A stretch of DNA of 64,000 nt, taken from contig JAQFVV010001074.1 of the NCBI GenBank assembly GCA_028023455.1, positions 53,074-117,073 of the forward strand. Reading direction: 5' to 3'. A program made the position numbers and the translations under genes. The stretch comes from Epiperipatus broadwayi. Lineage: Eukaryota; Onychophora; Udeonychophora; Euonychophora; Peripatidae. The notes beneath the pieces are model-generated. The model was not told the origin of the DNA. It was given only the letters and a program-made list of their open reading frames with translations, and did no database searches. Shown piece by piece: positions 34,761 to 46,024 of the stretch; positions within the stretch are counted from its first letter, which is position 1; the number at the start of each line of letters is the position of its first letter.

Positions 34761-36005
34761 ACAATAGACATTAGCAACCTTCTAGCCTTAAATGAATAGG
34801 GTTTTGTATGTAATACATCAATTAAAAACAATCTTATGATCATCTCTGATCACATTGCTTATCCTATAAAAAATCAGAGAAGGCTTGATGTCACTTATTT
34901 TGATATGTCTAAGGCTTTTCAGAAAATCGATCATAATATTATCTTATGTGTTAATTTAGGCTTTCAAAATCACTAATCAAATATTTTGAATCATATATAC
35001 ATTACAGAACTGCTTTTGTTCAACATAATCATAATATATCTTCACTGGATCTCAGGAATAGTACAAAATATTTCCAACTTTTTTGTTATGCTGATGACTG
35101 TAAATTTTTCAAACAAATTAATTCTTTTTCTAAGCAAAAGAATATAACTATTTTTACTACATGGTGTATTAATAACAGAATTGTGGTTAATTGTTTTCTG
35201 CTTTAAAATATCCAAAATATTACAATTACCCAATTCCATTCATGATTTTAAAATCATTTCTAAAAATAGTCAGAAAGATCTTGGCATTACTTTTTCTATT
35301 AATGCCTCTTTTCAACTTCATGTTAATAACATAGTGAATAGGGCATTTCAAACAATGGGCATCATACCTACATAAGGTAAAGTATTTCATCAGTCAAGAA
35401 AATATAAACTTTTCCTCTCATTTATGTTTTCAATCATAGAATTTGGTTGTAATCTGAAATCCTTATACTAAAAGAGATATTCAAAATATGCAATCTGTAT
35501 TTGGCAATTAGTCTAAATATAATCATTTTCTTGACCATTTTAATATTTCATTGATGCCATGCAAAGATCAAAAATCAGACACATTACATATTTATACAAG
35601 ATCATCTACAAATTTACAATTATCTCAGACCTATTGTCAAAAATATTTGCCAAATCCATCTTGTTATTATACTAGATCACCTAGACTTCTAAATATAATT
35701 CCTTGTCATTCAGAAGCTCTTAGATTTTCTCCTATAATTCATATAATCAGCACATAAAATAAAACATTTTATAAATAATAATTTATTTCATCCTGGTTTC
35801 AATCAATTCACAAGGCCCTAAAACTAAAATACAATTAATGATCTTATTGCCTAAACCACTTGCCATGATGTTACTTTATTTTTTCTTTATACCTATATAT
35901 TATTTTACTCAATTACTAGATTTTTCTAGTTATTCTAATGTGCATTCTGTAATTGATCATTGGTTGTTGTTTTGCAATTTAACAAAATTGAATTATTATT
36001 ACTAT
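34761..36005 (+). pseudogene. LINE monomer 5
   Basis: About 1.25 kb. Unlike the others it lacks the (ATT)n tail of the preceding unit and its own first ~28 bases, so the 4/5 junction was trimmed. Motif A reads YFDMSKAFQKIDHNII, with the second aspartate changed to Q. Blocks SKNSQKDLGITFSINASFQL and VNNIVNRAFQTMGII are readable at 35250-35375. Confidence 0.75.
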
Positions 36006-37297
36006 TGAGCAATGTATTTATGATAAAATTATCAGAGAAATTAGCAAACTGCTAGCCTGCAATTAACTTTGTTTATTACCCGATAAATCAATTAAAATCA
36101 ATCTCACAATCAACTGTAATAACATTGCTCATGTTATAGAAGATCAGAGCAGACTTCATGTCATTTAATTTGATATGTCTACAGTATTTGATGAAATTGA
36201 TCATAATATTCTCTTAAGTAAATTACAAAATTTGGGCTTTAAAAATCAGTAGTCAAATAATTTGAATCATTCATACATTACATAACTGCTTTTGTTAAAT
36301 ATAATCATATCTTCACTCAATGTCAGAGACAGTATAAAATATTCCCATCTTCCTTGTTATGATGATGATCAAAAGTTTCTTCTGAACTATTTGTTTTACT
36401 GATTGCTCTTTACTGCAAAAAAATAATTAATTTTACTATATATGATATTAAAAACAAAATTTTGATTAATAAATACAAATCCTCTATTGTCTCCTACTCT
36501 AAAAATTCTAAAATTTTACAATTCCCCTATTTCATTTATGATTTTAATGTCATTTCCAATAATAGTCAGAAAGATCTTGGAATTACTTTTTCTAATAATG
36601 CTGTTTTACAACTTCATGTTAATAACATAGTGAATAGGGCATTTAATGTAATGGGTATCACATATAGACAAGATAAAATATTTCATCAGTCAACAAAAAT
36701 AGAAACTTTTCCCCTCATTGCTCTTTCCAATCTTAGAATTTGGCTCAGTTATCTGGAACCCTTACACTAAAAGATGTATTCAAAAAATACAATCTGTATT
36801 TGCCAAATACTCATAATATAATCATTTTGCTGACAATTTTAACATTTCATTGATGCAATGAAAAGAACAAAAATCAGAGACGTTCCATATTTATACAAGA
36901 GAATGTATAAATTTCCAATTATTTCAGATTTAGTTTCAAAAATATTTTACAATCTTTCTCATTATTATACAAGATTATATAGACTGTATATTTAATTCCT
37001 TGCCATTCAGATGATCTTAGGTTTTCATACAATCAGAACATTCAATAAGGATTTTATAAAGAATAATATACTTCATCTTGATTTCATTTAATTCCATACT
37101 GTTCTAAAACTAAAATACAATTTATGATCTTCTTGCCCAAACCACTTGACATGACTTTTATCTTTAATTTTTTTCCTTCATATTCTATACATTATTTTAA
37201 TCAATTATTACATTTTTCTAACTTTATTTTAATGTGCATTTTGTAATTGACCATTGTTTGATGTTTTGCACTTTAAATAAATTTGAATTGAAATATT
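36006..37297 (+). pseudogene. LINE monomer 6
   Basis: About 1.29 kb. Best preserved C-terminal stretch: open from 36462 to 36770 with KSSIVSYSKNSKILQFPYF, NNSQKDLGITFSNNAVLQL, VNNIVNRAFNVMGITYRQDK. The YADD position reads YDDD-like with frame damage. Confidence 0.75.
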
Positions 37298-38547
37298 GAG
37301 TGATTTTACGATAAAATTATTTTAAAAATTAGAAAACTTCTAGCCTCCAACAAACATGGCTTCTTACTCAATAAATGAATTGAAAACAATCTCATGATCA
37401 TCTCTATTCTTGTTGTTCATACTATAGAAGATCAGAGCAAACTTCATGTCATTTATTTTGATATGTCTAAGGCCTATTATCTTAGGGAAATTATATAATT
37501 TAGGGCTTTCAAAATCACTAGTCAAATAGTTTAAATCATTCATATATTACTGAACTCCTTTTGTTAAATATAATCATAATATATCTTCACTGAATCTCAG
37601 GGATAATATAAAATATTCCTACTTTCTTTGTTATGCTGATGTCTAAAATTTTCAGACAAGTTAATTCTTTTTCTGATTGCTGTTTACTGCAAAAGGATAT
37701 AATTAATTTTACTATATAGTGAATTAATAACAAAATTCCTATTAATAATGTCAAACCATCTATTGTCTCCAGTAAAAAATCTGAAATGTTATAATTACTC
37801 TATTCTATTCATGATTTTAAAATCATTTCTAAAAATAGTCAGAAAGATGTTGGAATTACTTTTTCCCCATTCAAGTTACTTACTTAGTAAATAGAGCATT
37901 TCAAATAATGTGCATCATATGTAGACAAAGTAAAATATTTCATCAGTCAACAAAATATTAACTTTTCCTCTCATTGATACTTCTGATCTTAGAATTTGGC
38001 TCAAGAGATATTAAAAAAAATCATTTGTATTTGAAAAATACTCTAAAGGTAATTATTTTCCTGACAGTTTTAACATTTCATTGATGCAATGCAATAAAAA
38101 TCAGAGATATTACTTATTTATACAAGAGAATTTTCAAATTTACAATTACCTCAGATTTACTTTCAAAAATATCCCCCAATCCTTCTCTTTATTATACTAG
38201 ATCACATAGAACTCTAAATCTAATTTGTTGTCATTCAGATGATCTCAGATTTTCTCCCATAATTTGTATAATCAACACATACAATGGGGATTTTATGAAT
38301 AATAATACAATTTCAATCAATTCCACAAAGCTTTACAACTAAACTACAGTTTATGATCTTATTGGCCAAACTGCATACCATGACTTTATCTTTAATTTTT
38401 TTTCTTTTCTTCATACCTACTATTATTTTGTCCAATTATTAGATTTTGCTAGTTGTTATTTTAATGTGCATTCTGTAATTGACCAATGGTTACTGTTTAG
38501 CACTTTAAATATAATTGAATTGAATTATTATTATTATCATTATTATT
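37298..38547 (+). pseudogene. LINE monomer 7
   Basis: About 1.25 kb. Motif A is truncated by a deletion after FDMSKA. The YAD region and KNSQKDVGITF are readable. The LEFGS block is shortened. Confidence 0.75.
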
Positions 38548-39866
38548 GAGTGATGTATTTATGACAAAATTATTAGATATTAGCAGATTTCTAGACCCCA
38601 TCAACATGGTTTCCTATCGAATAAATCAATTAAAACTAATCTCATGATCATCTCTGATCAGATAGCTCTTGCTATAGAAGATCATAGCAGGCTTTGTGTC
38701 ATTTATTTTGTTATGCCTAAGGTATTTGATAAAATTGATCATAATATTCTCTAGGCGAATTATATAATTTAGGCTTCTCAAAATTATATTAAATGGTTTG
38801 AATCATTCATACATTACAGAACCGCTTTTGTTAAATATAATAATATCTTCACTCAATCGCAAGGAATAGTATAAAATATTCCCACCTTCTTTGTTGTGCT
38901 GATCACTCTAAAATTTTCAGATGAATAAATTTTTTCGTGAACGGCTCTTTACTTCAAAAAGATATAATTAATTTTACTACATAGTGTAATAATAACAAAA
39001 TTGGATTAAAAAAGAGAAATGCTCTATTGCTCCTACTTTAAAAAACCTAAAATTTAACAATTCCTCTATTTCATTCATGACTTTAAAATCATTTCTCAAA
39101 ATAGTCAAAAATATTTTAAAATTAATCTTTTTGTAGTAATGCCTCCTTCTACCTTCATATTAATAACATAGTGAATAAGCTTCCACCTTCATATTAATAA
39201 CATAGCAAATACAGCATTTGAAATTTCTGATGAGCATACTACATAGACAAGGTAAAATGTTTCATCAGTCAACAAAATAAAATTTTTTCTCTTATTGATT
39301 CTCCAGATCTTACAATTTGGCTGTTATTTGTAACCCCTACACTAAAAGAGATATTCAAAAATATGCAAGTAAATACAATCATTTTCCTGAGTTTTAACAG
39401 TTTGTTGATGCAAAGAAAAATCAGACAGTACATATTTATACATGTCTATCCACAAATTTACAATTACCTCATATTTACTTTCAAAATTATTCTCCAATCC
39501 ATCTTAATATTACACTAGATCACATATACCTCTAAATCTACCTCCTTGTCATTCAGAACCTCTTAGATTTTCTCCCATAATTTGCATAAACAAAAACACA
39601 GAATAAGAATTTTATAAATAATACCATTCACCTTGGTTTCAATCAATTCCACAAAGCCCTAAAACCAAAATACACTTTATGATCTTATTGCCCAAACCAT
39701 ATGTCATGGCTTAATCTTTAATTTTTTTTTCTTTTCTTCATACCTATATATTATTTTGTTCAATTAAAACATTTTTCTAGTTATTATTTTAATATGATTC
39801 TGTATTTAACCACTGGTTTTTGTTTTGTACTTTAAATGAAACTGAATCATCATCATCATTATTATG
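38548..39866 (+). pseudogene. LINE monomer 8 (last unit)
   Basis: About 1.32 kb. It carries a private ~37 bp tandem duplication at about 39150-39215 (ACCTTCATATTAATAACATAG twice, in part). The tail is (CAT)n/(ATT)n at 39848-39866, directly abutting Penelope pair 2. Confidence 0.75.
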
Positions 39867-40014
39867 GTATATTAGATGTGATAATGTGTTGGACTATTTC
39901 CATCATCTATCAGTAAATGGTGAATGTTCAGAAAATTTTAAAATTTATGTAAATTTTCAAATACAAACAACTTGTTAATAATAACATACAAATAGACAAT
40001 ACAGGTTAGTACAA

Positions 40015-40050
40015 CATTTCAAGTAGTATAAATCTCCACTCTTCTTCAAG
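40015..40050 (-). other. Hammerhead-like tail motif, Penelope pair 2
   Basis: Minus strand CTTGAAGAAGAGTGG, a loop, then CTACTTGAAATG: the TGA-GAAG / weak AGT-ACT stem / TGAAA order. The right-arm equivalent at 42012-42043 (CCTGAAGAAGAGTGGAG) has lost the GAAA box. Confidence 0.3.
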
Positions 40051-40056
40051 TGTTTC

Positions 40057-40145
40057 TGGCATGAACGGAGTCAAACTCATACCTTTGGATTCTCAAATAT
40101 TAAATTTAAGGCAAACACACTAACCAGATGAGCTATGCTGTCTAG
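40057..40145 (-). other. tRNA-derived module in Penelope tail (left arm)
   Basis: On the minus strand: an A-box-like TAGCTCATCTGGTTAGTG, a CCTT...AAGG anticodon-like stem with about 20 extra bases, and a B-box GAGTTTGACTC. This is the internal RNA polymerase III promoter layout of tRNAs and tRNA-derived SINE heads. The acceptor ends do not pair well, so it is not a working tRNA gene. Confidence 0.55.
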
Positions 40146-40159
40146 GAACAGATAGTAAA

Positions 40160-40945
40160 AATTTCATATATTTATATGTGAGGGTTAGTTCAAATCTCCC
40201 TGGGTCATTCAATTTATTATTATTATTATTAATTAATTTTTCTAAGAGTAAGGTTAATTAGAGGCTTCCATACATTGTGTACTGCCACAGTGGGTTAACT
40301 TATAGGATTATTTGCCATTATCATATGAGTAGCTTCCTTGAATTTTATTCTTTGTACCTTTTCCTCTATCCAATATTCTTGTATTTTCCTAACAAAACAT
40401 ATGGTCATTAGCACATACATGGTCTGATACTGTAAATACACTTGTTTTTTCTCTTTTAATCATTAATTTGTGTTCTTTCATATATTTCCATCCACAGTGA
40501 CATGATATTTCACAGATGCAGTTTTTGTTCTTCAGCAATTACAGGTTAGTTTTGATAAAAGTAAGAATTCCTTGAAGTGTGGTAACTGTTTTAATGCTGT
40601 ATTGACTCCAGATTTTCTTTAATTCATCTTCTATTACTGTTATGTATGGGTAAACTACAGTACCAGTAATTGTTTTTTCTTCTGGTTTCTCTTTTTGTTG
40701 TCTATTAAAGTTTTTTAATAAGTGTTCATGGATAACAATTCGGCATGAGAGTTTGTTCTATGTAAATCTTTTTCTTTTCCAAATCACTGGTTTCTGAACA
40801 AACTTCCTTTGCTCTGTTCTGTAGTGATAGTATAATTCCATGTTTGGTGCTTCTGATATGATTGCCAGTGTGTGTTGTTTTCCTATGTAACATTGCTCTT
40901 ACTTTGCTGAGGGAGTCTTGTCACAAAAGCATCTAAGAAAGAAAC
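40160..40945 (-). pseudogene. Penelope pair 2, left arm coding remnant
   Basis: Minus strand, broken. It begins within the RT C-terminal part, then a segment like GIILSLQNRAKEVCSETSDL, then CEISCHCGWKYM, where the ...IGET...-to-EH stretch of the GIY-YIG domain is deleted, so it joins directly to KEHKLMIKREKTSVF. A histidine-containing SDHV block follows. Dead. Confidence 0.65.
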
Positions 40946-41009
40946 ATTTACAAAGTAAAACTTAAAACAACAGCTATAAATATTATGACATATACACCTA
41001 AAGTGTGGC

Positions 41010-41400
41010 TTTAGTCTGATGATACATTTGTAGTATGTCCACATGGTGAGGTACAATTACAACCATTCTGGACTTACATCAACAACATTTCTTCAATTAA
41101 ATTCACAATGAAATCAGAATGGGAACAAAAATTGGCATTCTTGGATGTTTTTGTGAAAAGACTCCCCCAGGACAAAGTAAAAACAACAGTGTATAGGAAA
41201 CCAACACCCACTGTAAAATATTTGACCTTTACATGTAATCACACAAGATGCATGAAAGATGGAATTATACTATCACTATGGAACAGAGCAAAGGAAGTTT
41301 GTTTGGAAACCAGTGATTTGGAAAAGGAAAACATTCACATAGAACATTCTCATGAAGAATGGTTATCCATCAGCAGTCATCAAAAAAATCTTTAATAAAT
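41010..41400 (+). pseudogene. Penelope RT C-terminal fragment, pair 2 right arm
   Basis: Starts at RT motif C, where DDTFVV is readable but the tyrosine position is lost next to a stop. The open part (41108-41395, 95 codons) contains KLAFLDVFVKRLP, TTVYRKPTPTVKYLTF, CNHTRCMKDGIILSL, NRAKEVCLETSDLEKE: the conserved FLDV / YRKPT-TD-YL / NH / RA-VC series of Penelope polymerases. The TD of the usual THTDRYL is changed to TPTVKYL. 5' truncated. The methionine at 41108 is internal. Confidence 0.75.
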
Positions 41401-41574
41401 AACAAAGAGACACAGAAAGAAAAAAACAATTATTGGTACTGCAATGCATTCATGCATACCAGAAATAGCAGACAAATGAAAAAAAATCTGCAGTCAATAT
41501 AACAATAGAACAGCTTTCCAAAAGCCATAATACACTCTAAGGAATTCTTGCTTCTAGCAAGTGGAAATGCTGAA

Positions 41575-41780
41575 GAACAAAAACTGCATCTATGAAATAC
41601 CATGTCAATGTGGAAGAAAATATATTGGTGAGACTTGTCATCTCATTAAACAGTAAATGAAAAAACACAAACTAATGGTTATAAGAGAAAAAACAGATAT
41701 ATCTATAGTAGAAGACCATATATGGGTAGAGATAAAAAGGTGCAATAAAAACAGTTTAAGAAAGCTGCTCATATAACAAT
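41575..41780 (+). pseudogene. Penelope GIY-YIG endonuclease, pair 2 right arm
   Basis: Reads NCIYEIPCQCGRKYIGETCH and then LIKQ followed by a stop where an arginine is expected, then MKKHKLMVIREKTDISIVEDH. The GIY-YIG motif pair (CIYEI ... KYIG), the glutamate-threonine after it and the later histidine are all recognisable. It corresponds to the endonuclease domain found C-terminal to the RT in Penelope elements. Confidence 0.7.
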
Positions 41781-41901
41781 GGCAAGTAATATCTTATAAG
41801 ACAACCCAGTATGGCAATACACAATATATGGAAGCCTTTAATTAAAATTAAAGAACTCAGAAGGATTTGAACCAATACTCATATATAAATGTATGAAATT
41901 T

Positions 41902-41990
41902 CTACAGAACAGCTCAGTTGGATAGAGCATTTAACTTAAATTCTATATTCAATAATCTAAAGATGTGAGTTCAACTCCTATGCTAATACT
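41902..41990 (+). other. tRNA-derived module in Penelope tail (right arm)
   Basis: Plus strand: A-box-like CAGCTCAGTTGGATAGAGC, an expanded anticodon region, and B-box GAGTTCAACTC. It lies at the same place relative to the endonuclease and the 3' end as its partner at 40057-40145, so it was part of the element before the inverted pair arose. Either a SINE landed in the parent or this family's 3' region is tRNA-derived. Confidence 0.55.
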
Positions 41991-42171
41991 GCCTCTGGTT
42001 AGGCCAGCAAGACCTGAAGAAGAGTGGAGAATAATATTACTTGTATAATATTATTTGTGTGTTTTTACTATTACTGGTTGTTTGTATTTGGAAAGATTAA
42101 ATAAAGTTTAAAATTGTTTATACATTGAACATTTACTGATAGATGAAGAAAATAGTTCAATATATCACAAC

Positions 42172-44067
42172 AAATGGTTATTATTTTGTTTCAGAAAAAA
42201 ACTATTTAGAATTTAAAGGTTCAATCAGTTTATACAAGTAATATACAGGTTCCATAGTTTGTACAAAAAGAATTATAGGTATACTATTAATGGGATGAGC
42301 AAGATCGTATTATTGATATGTTAGTCAATGTTCAATGATTGGCTGTACCATATGTAATAGGACAATTTTAACACATGATTTGATGCCATTTAACTGGAAA
42401 CCATATATAACTGAACAATCTATTTCTTCAAAAGGGATACATCTTGTTATGATCCATTAATTTAACAAATTCAGTTAAATAGAAGGAATTCGACTTAATA
42501 TGCCTTCTTTCATTTACTTGTCTCACATTAAGTGACAGTATTCAAATTCAGGAAGAATATGCATGAGTTCTACTTCAGAGTATGATTGTATCAAGCTTGT
42601 ATGCAAATTATATACATGCGATGTGATAAATTGTGGAGCAAATAAATAGCAATGACTTTGATTATTATAATAAATATTTAATAAAGTTATTAACAATAAA
42701 AAATTTTGTTTCTAATTATATTTTAATATATTATGTGAGTTTTACAATTACTAGCTGAAGATTGAATAAGCATGATTATCATTCATTTTCTTTTTTGAAT
42801 ATGTGATAATCCAATCCCTTTTTTATCCCTATGAATGATAATCATTACTTTATAACACACAAAAAATAAAAATCTTCATCCAAATTATTGTATATCTACT
42901 CTAACTATGGTGAGTTTATCCACAGATTAGGATTTTTGTAAGGATTACTCTATGTGTTGAAAGTCATTTCCTACTGATATAATAATATGATAGGAAAGAT
43001 AAATCATACAAGAGTTTTAATCATATATTTTGAATAACAATTATTTAAAAAATAAGTTACTTATAACAAGCATTTAACATTTAATAATTCACATTGTAAT
43101 TGAATATTATGTAAAATAATAAACGCTTACCTTTAGTCTATAAATAAGCAAGGTTGGAAAATCTATATTTACAATTTATTAATAAGTTGAAATAATATTT
43201 TCAACTATTCCCTCTATATAAATCTAACTTATGGTTGGATGAAATTCACCTATTATCAAAAGAAAGAAATTAGCATAATAATGTAATCAAGCCAATGTTT
43301 AAATTATCAACAGTTCATATTGACAAATGTTCAAGGAATTTTCTTTTAGAAAACTATTTTGTCTCACATAATGCACTGTACTATATTTGAATGCTGTTCA
43401 AATCTTCACAATGAAATCAAACCATATTTGAATGCTGTTTGAATCTTCACGCTGATTCCATTTCTTTCATCTACAGTATTCACTCCAATCTAACAAGTTT
43501 TCTTAGTTTATTGTAGCATATTTTTGATGTTCGATTCAGCATGGTGGGTAAATGCTGATTTTAATTGAAACTTTTAAAACCTAATATTTATGATTATATG
43601 ATGAACAATTTCATCTCCATGATATCTTCAACCTTTTAGCCAGACATAGCTATGTAACCCTGTTAATAAGTGTTTGCTTGAAGTTCTTGGTTTTATAGAG
43701 TTAATAGTAGATTTTTAATTTTAAAAGTCTTACATTAAGATTGAGATGATCTCTTAATTTTGAAGCTGAAATTCACTATTATCATGAATAAAATGTTTCC
43801 AAGAATTGTAAATTCTTACAAAACATGATTTATTTGGATTGACTCAATCAGTTTTCTCCTTGTCTCCCATTATTATTTTCTTCTTTAGGGATATGATGTT
43901 TCAATGGCTGTTGTTCAATGGTCTTGAATAGCGGGATTGAAATTAGATTTTGCTAAAATACGTATTGAATATCCAGTGTTACTTTTAAATCTTTTTTTTA
44001 AAGAAGAAGTCTTTCATTTTATCTTCCATTTTCTAAAAAAAAACAAGGTTCCATCATGTTTTATATA
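42172..44067. other. AT-rich region without recognisable genes
   Basis: No coding frame recognised. A 42-bp tandem duplication (TATTTGAATGCTGTT at 43383 and 43425) is present. Several acceptor-like sites (for example TTTCTTTCATCTACAG near 43470) occur without convincing exons. Confidence 0.5.
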
Positions 44068-46024
44068 CACCTGAGTCTTGTTTTGTGTGGTAAATAGGTT
44101 CCACAGAAAATTCGCATTAAAAAAAATCGCACAAAAATAGACTTAACTTATCTTGAAAAATGGGGGATAGGGTCTGTAATTTTCAGAATTCACATAAAAG
44201 CAAAGCAACAAGAAAAAATTACTTTAAAATTAGCATTAAAAAAAAAAAAGCAAATAAAGCATGACAAATAAAAAATTTCAAATATTTGAAAAAAATTAAT
44301 ACAAGACAAACTTTTTTTGTTTTTTATTAACTACAGTATTTAATTTTACATTTTTCATACATATTTTAATCATTAACTCTAGCATTCATTTGTAAATTGG
44401 TAAGAAATCAGATTCGATGTAATGTGATGTATTGTGGCTTCTCCTTAAATGAAGTCAAGAATCTCTCAGCAATTATGCCCAGGGAAACCTGTTAGCCACT
44501 TTATTTTTATTCATTATGTGATCTACAACTAGTGCCAGTTTCAGTCTTGTGTTGTGTTAATGGTTTTCTGTTTCTATATTAAAAAAATGAAATAGCAATC
44601 AAAACAAAAAGATTATACATTATCATTAGAAAGATTATTTTCAGTTTATAAAATCTTCATTTTTTATTTTAAAAATCTAAAAGATTATTTATTTCTGTTA
44701 TATATAACAAAATATGTTTTAAAATTTAAATTTTTTGAATATTTATTGCGATATTTTTATATGTAAGTATAAATCGATTATTATTATTTACTCATTAGTA
44801 TAAGTAGGTTATTTACATAGAAGTTAAGTTTACGATAGAATGACAGCCTGTTAAGCTAAATTGCGCAGACGCTGTGAGAATGTTGTTAATAAATGAATAC
44901 CTTCGAACAACCACATGATATAGTATTTATATAAGAGTAAAAGGAATCCCTCTTACTCCTACAACTCAAATGTTTATATATGAGCAAATCTAAAGTAGTT
45001 GTAACGAAGGCGTGACTACATAATAGTCACTTTAAATCACTATATATAATGTCTGTATGAATGGCGCAAATGAAATTTTCTAGAATTTACTGAATGCCAC
45101 TCCAAACGAAACTAAATCATATACGAATAAGCATTTATTTTATAACGTCTTGCGTGCGATTATAATTACGATAGAATGACAGCCTGTTAAGCTAAATTGC
45201 GCAGACGCTGTGAGAATGTTGTTAATAAATGAATACCTTCGAACAACCACATGATATAGTATTTATATAAGAGTAAAAGGAATCCCTCTTACTCCTACAA
45301 CTCAAATGTTTATATATGAGCAAATCTAAAGTAGTTGTAACGAAGGCGTGACTACATAATAGTCACTTTAAATCACTATATATAATGTCTGTATGAATGG
45401 CGAGAATGAAATTTTCTAGAATTTACTGAATGCCACTCCAAGATGTTATAAAATAAATGCTTATTCGTATATGATTTAGTTTCGTTTGGAATGGTGTTCA
45501 GTAAATTCTAGAAAATTTCATTCGCGCCATTCATACAGACATTATATATAGTGATTTAAAGTGACTATTATGTAGTCACGCCTTCATTACAACTACTTTA
45601 GATTTGCTCATATATAAACATTTGAGTTGTAGGAGTAAGAGGGATTCCTTTTACTCTTATATAAATACTATATCATGTGGTTGTTCGAAGGTATTCATTT
45701 ATTAACAACATTCTCACAGCGTCTGCGCAATTTAGCTTAACAGGCTGTCATTCTATCGTAATTATAATCGCATGCAAGACGTTATAAAATAAATGCTTAG
45801 AAGTTAAGTTTCTAAATACAGATTCAGGCCATATTCATGTTAGCTGCTAATATAACGTTATATTTTTGAAAGAAAAAGTATTTCAAGTGAAAATAAGTTA
45901 TTAATAATTTAAATTTCTTGATATCTAATAAATATAGTGAAATATGAAAGATATTAAGAAGAAACATGAATTGCATAACTTCAAAATCGCATTAAAATAA
46001 TCTGCATACATTGAGACCCAGGTG
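44068..46024. mobile_element. Non-autonomous TA-flanked DNA transposon, copy 2 (inverted relative to copy 1)
   Basis: Ends are CACCTGAGTCTTGTTTT on the left and the complement of CACCTGGGTCTCAATGTATG on the right, both next to TA. The subterminal stretch (GGTTCCACAGAAAATTCGC, ATAGACTTAACTTATC) is the complement of 3660-3730. Without the nested element at 44832-45797 it is about 0.98 kb, close to copy 1 without its foldback (about 1.03 kb). No transposase frame. Two copies interrupted at different places show both are old insertions. Confidence 0.7.
44832..45797. mobile_element. Three-unit element (A, B direct; C inverted) with 14-bp target duplication
   Basis: Unit A 44832-45167 and unit B 45168-45441 are direct repeats; unit C 45442-45797 is inverted. 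All begin ACGATAGAATGACAGCCTG and are almost identical. TAGAAGTTAAGTTT flanks the whole at 44818-44831 and 45798-45811, a clean 14-bp target duplication. Each unit has a TATA-like ATTTATATAAGAG and a GCATTTATTTTATAACGTC junction. No coding potential. Architecture (tandem non-coding units of a few hundred bases between target duplications) recalls animal retrozymes, but no canonical CTGATGA...GAAA core was found. The element class is unknown. Confidence 0.75.

Larger units (their letters stand above)
14381..39866 (+). repeat. Head-to-tail array of eight CR1/jockey-like LINE 3' fragments
   Basis: The same ~1.25-1.3 kb unit recurs eight times in direct orientation, each starting near GAGTGATGTATTTATGAT, before RT motif A, and ending in TTTGCACTTTAAATAAA plus an (ATT)n tail. 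Unit starts: 14381, 15706, 23421 (and again 30658 after an insertion-linked duplication), 33512, 34761, 36006, 37298, 38548. Each encodes YFDMSKAFDKIDH (motif A), CYADD (motif C), KNSQKDLGITFSNNA and LEFG-VIWNPYTKRDI-type blocks, all broken. Three large elements interrupt it (16290-22723, 23460-30531, 31680-33303). Near-constant unit length and a shared internal deletion suggest tandem DNA amplification. Confidence 0.8.
39872..42171. mobile_element. Penelope-like element, head-to-head pair 2
   Basis: Left arm minus (40945 to about 39872) and right arm plus (about 41010 to 42171), meeting near 40950-41010. Each arm has the end of the RT, a GIY-YIG region, a tRNA-like module, a short hairpin motif and the same terminal stretch (TTTACTGATAGATGA). 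The right arm starts further 5', at RT motif C (DDTFVV). The family differs from pairs 1, 3 and 4 and resembles widespread animal Penelope elements in its FLDV, YRKPT and CG-KYIGET motifs. Confidence 0.75.

Noticed and set aside
14381-39866. CRISPR-like or satellite array
   Set aside because: The repeat units are ~1.25-1.3 kb LINE pieces with RT motifs, not short repeats with unique spacers.
40057-41990. Functional tRNA genes
   Set aside because: A- and B-boxes are present but acceptor arms do not pair, the anticodon arm is expanded, and both sit inside Penelope tails.
42926-42937. 12-base microexon candidate (CCACAG ... GTAAGG)
   Set aside because: Such acceptor/donor pairs arise often by chance in AT-rich DNA and the enclosed bases are not GC-enriched.
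44832-45797. LTR retrotransposon with LTR-LTR head and inverted third LTR
   Set aside because: A TATA-like box and AATAAA-like end exist in each unit, but there are no TG/CA ends, no primer site and no interior; a 14-bp target duplication is too long for LTR integrases.
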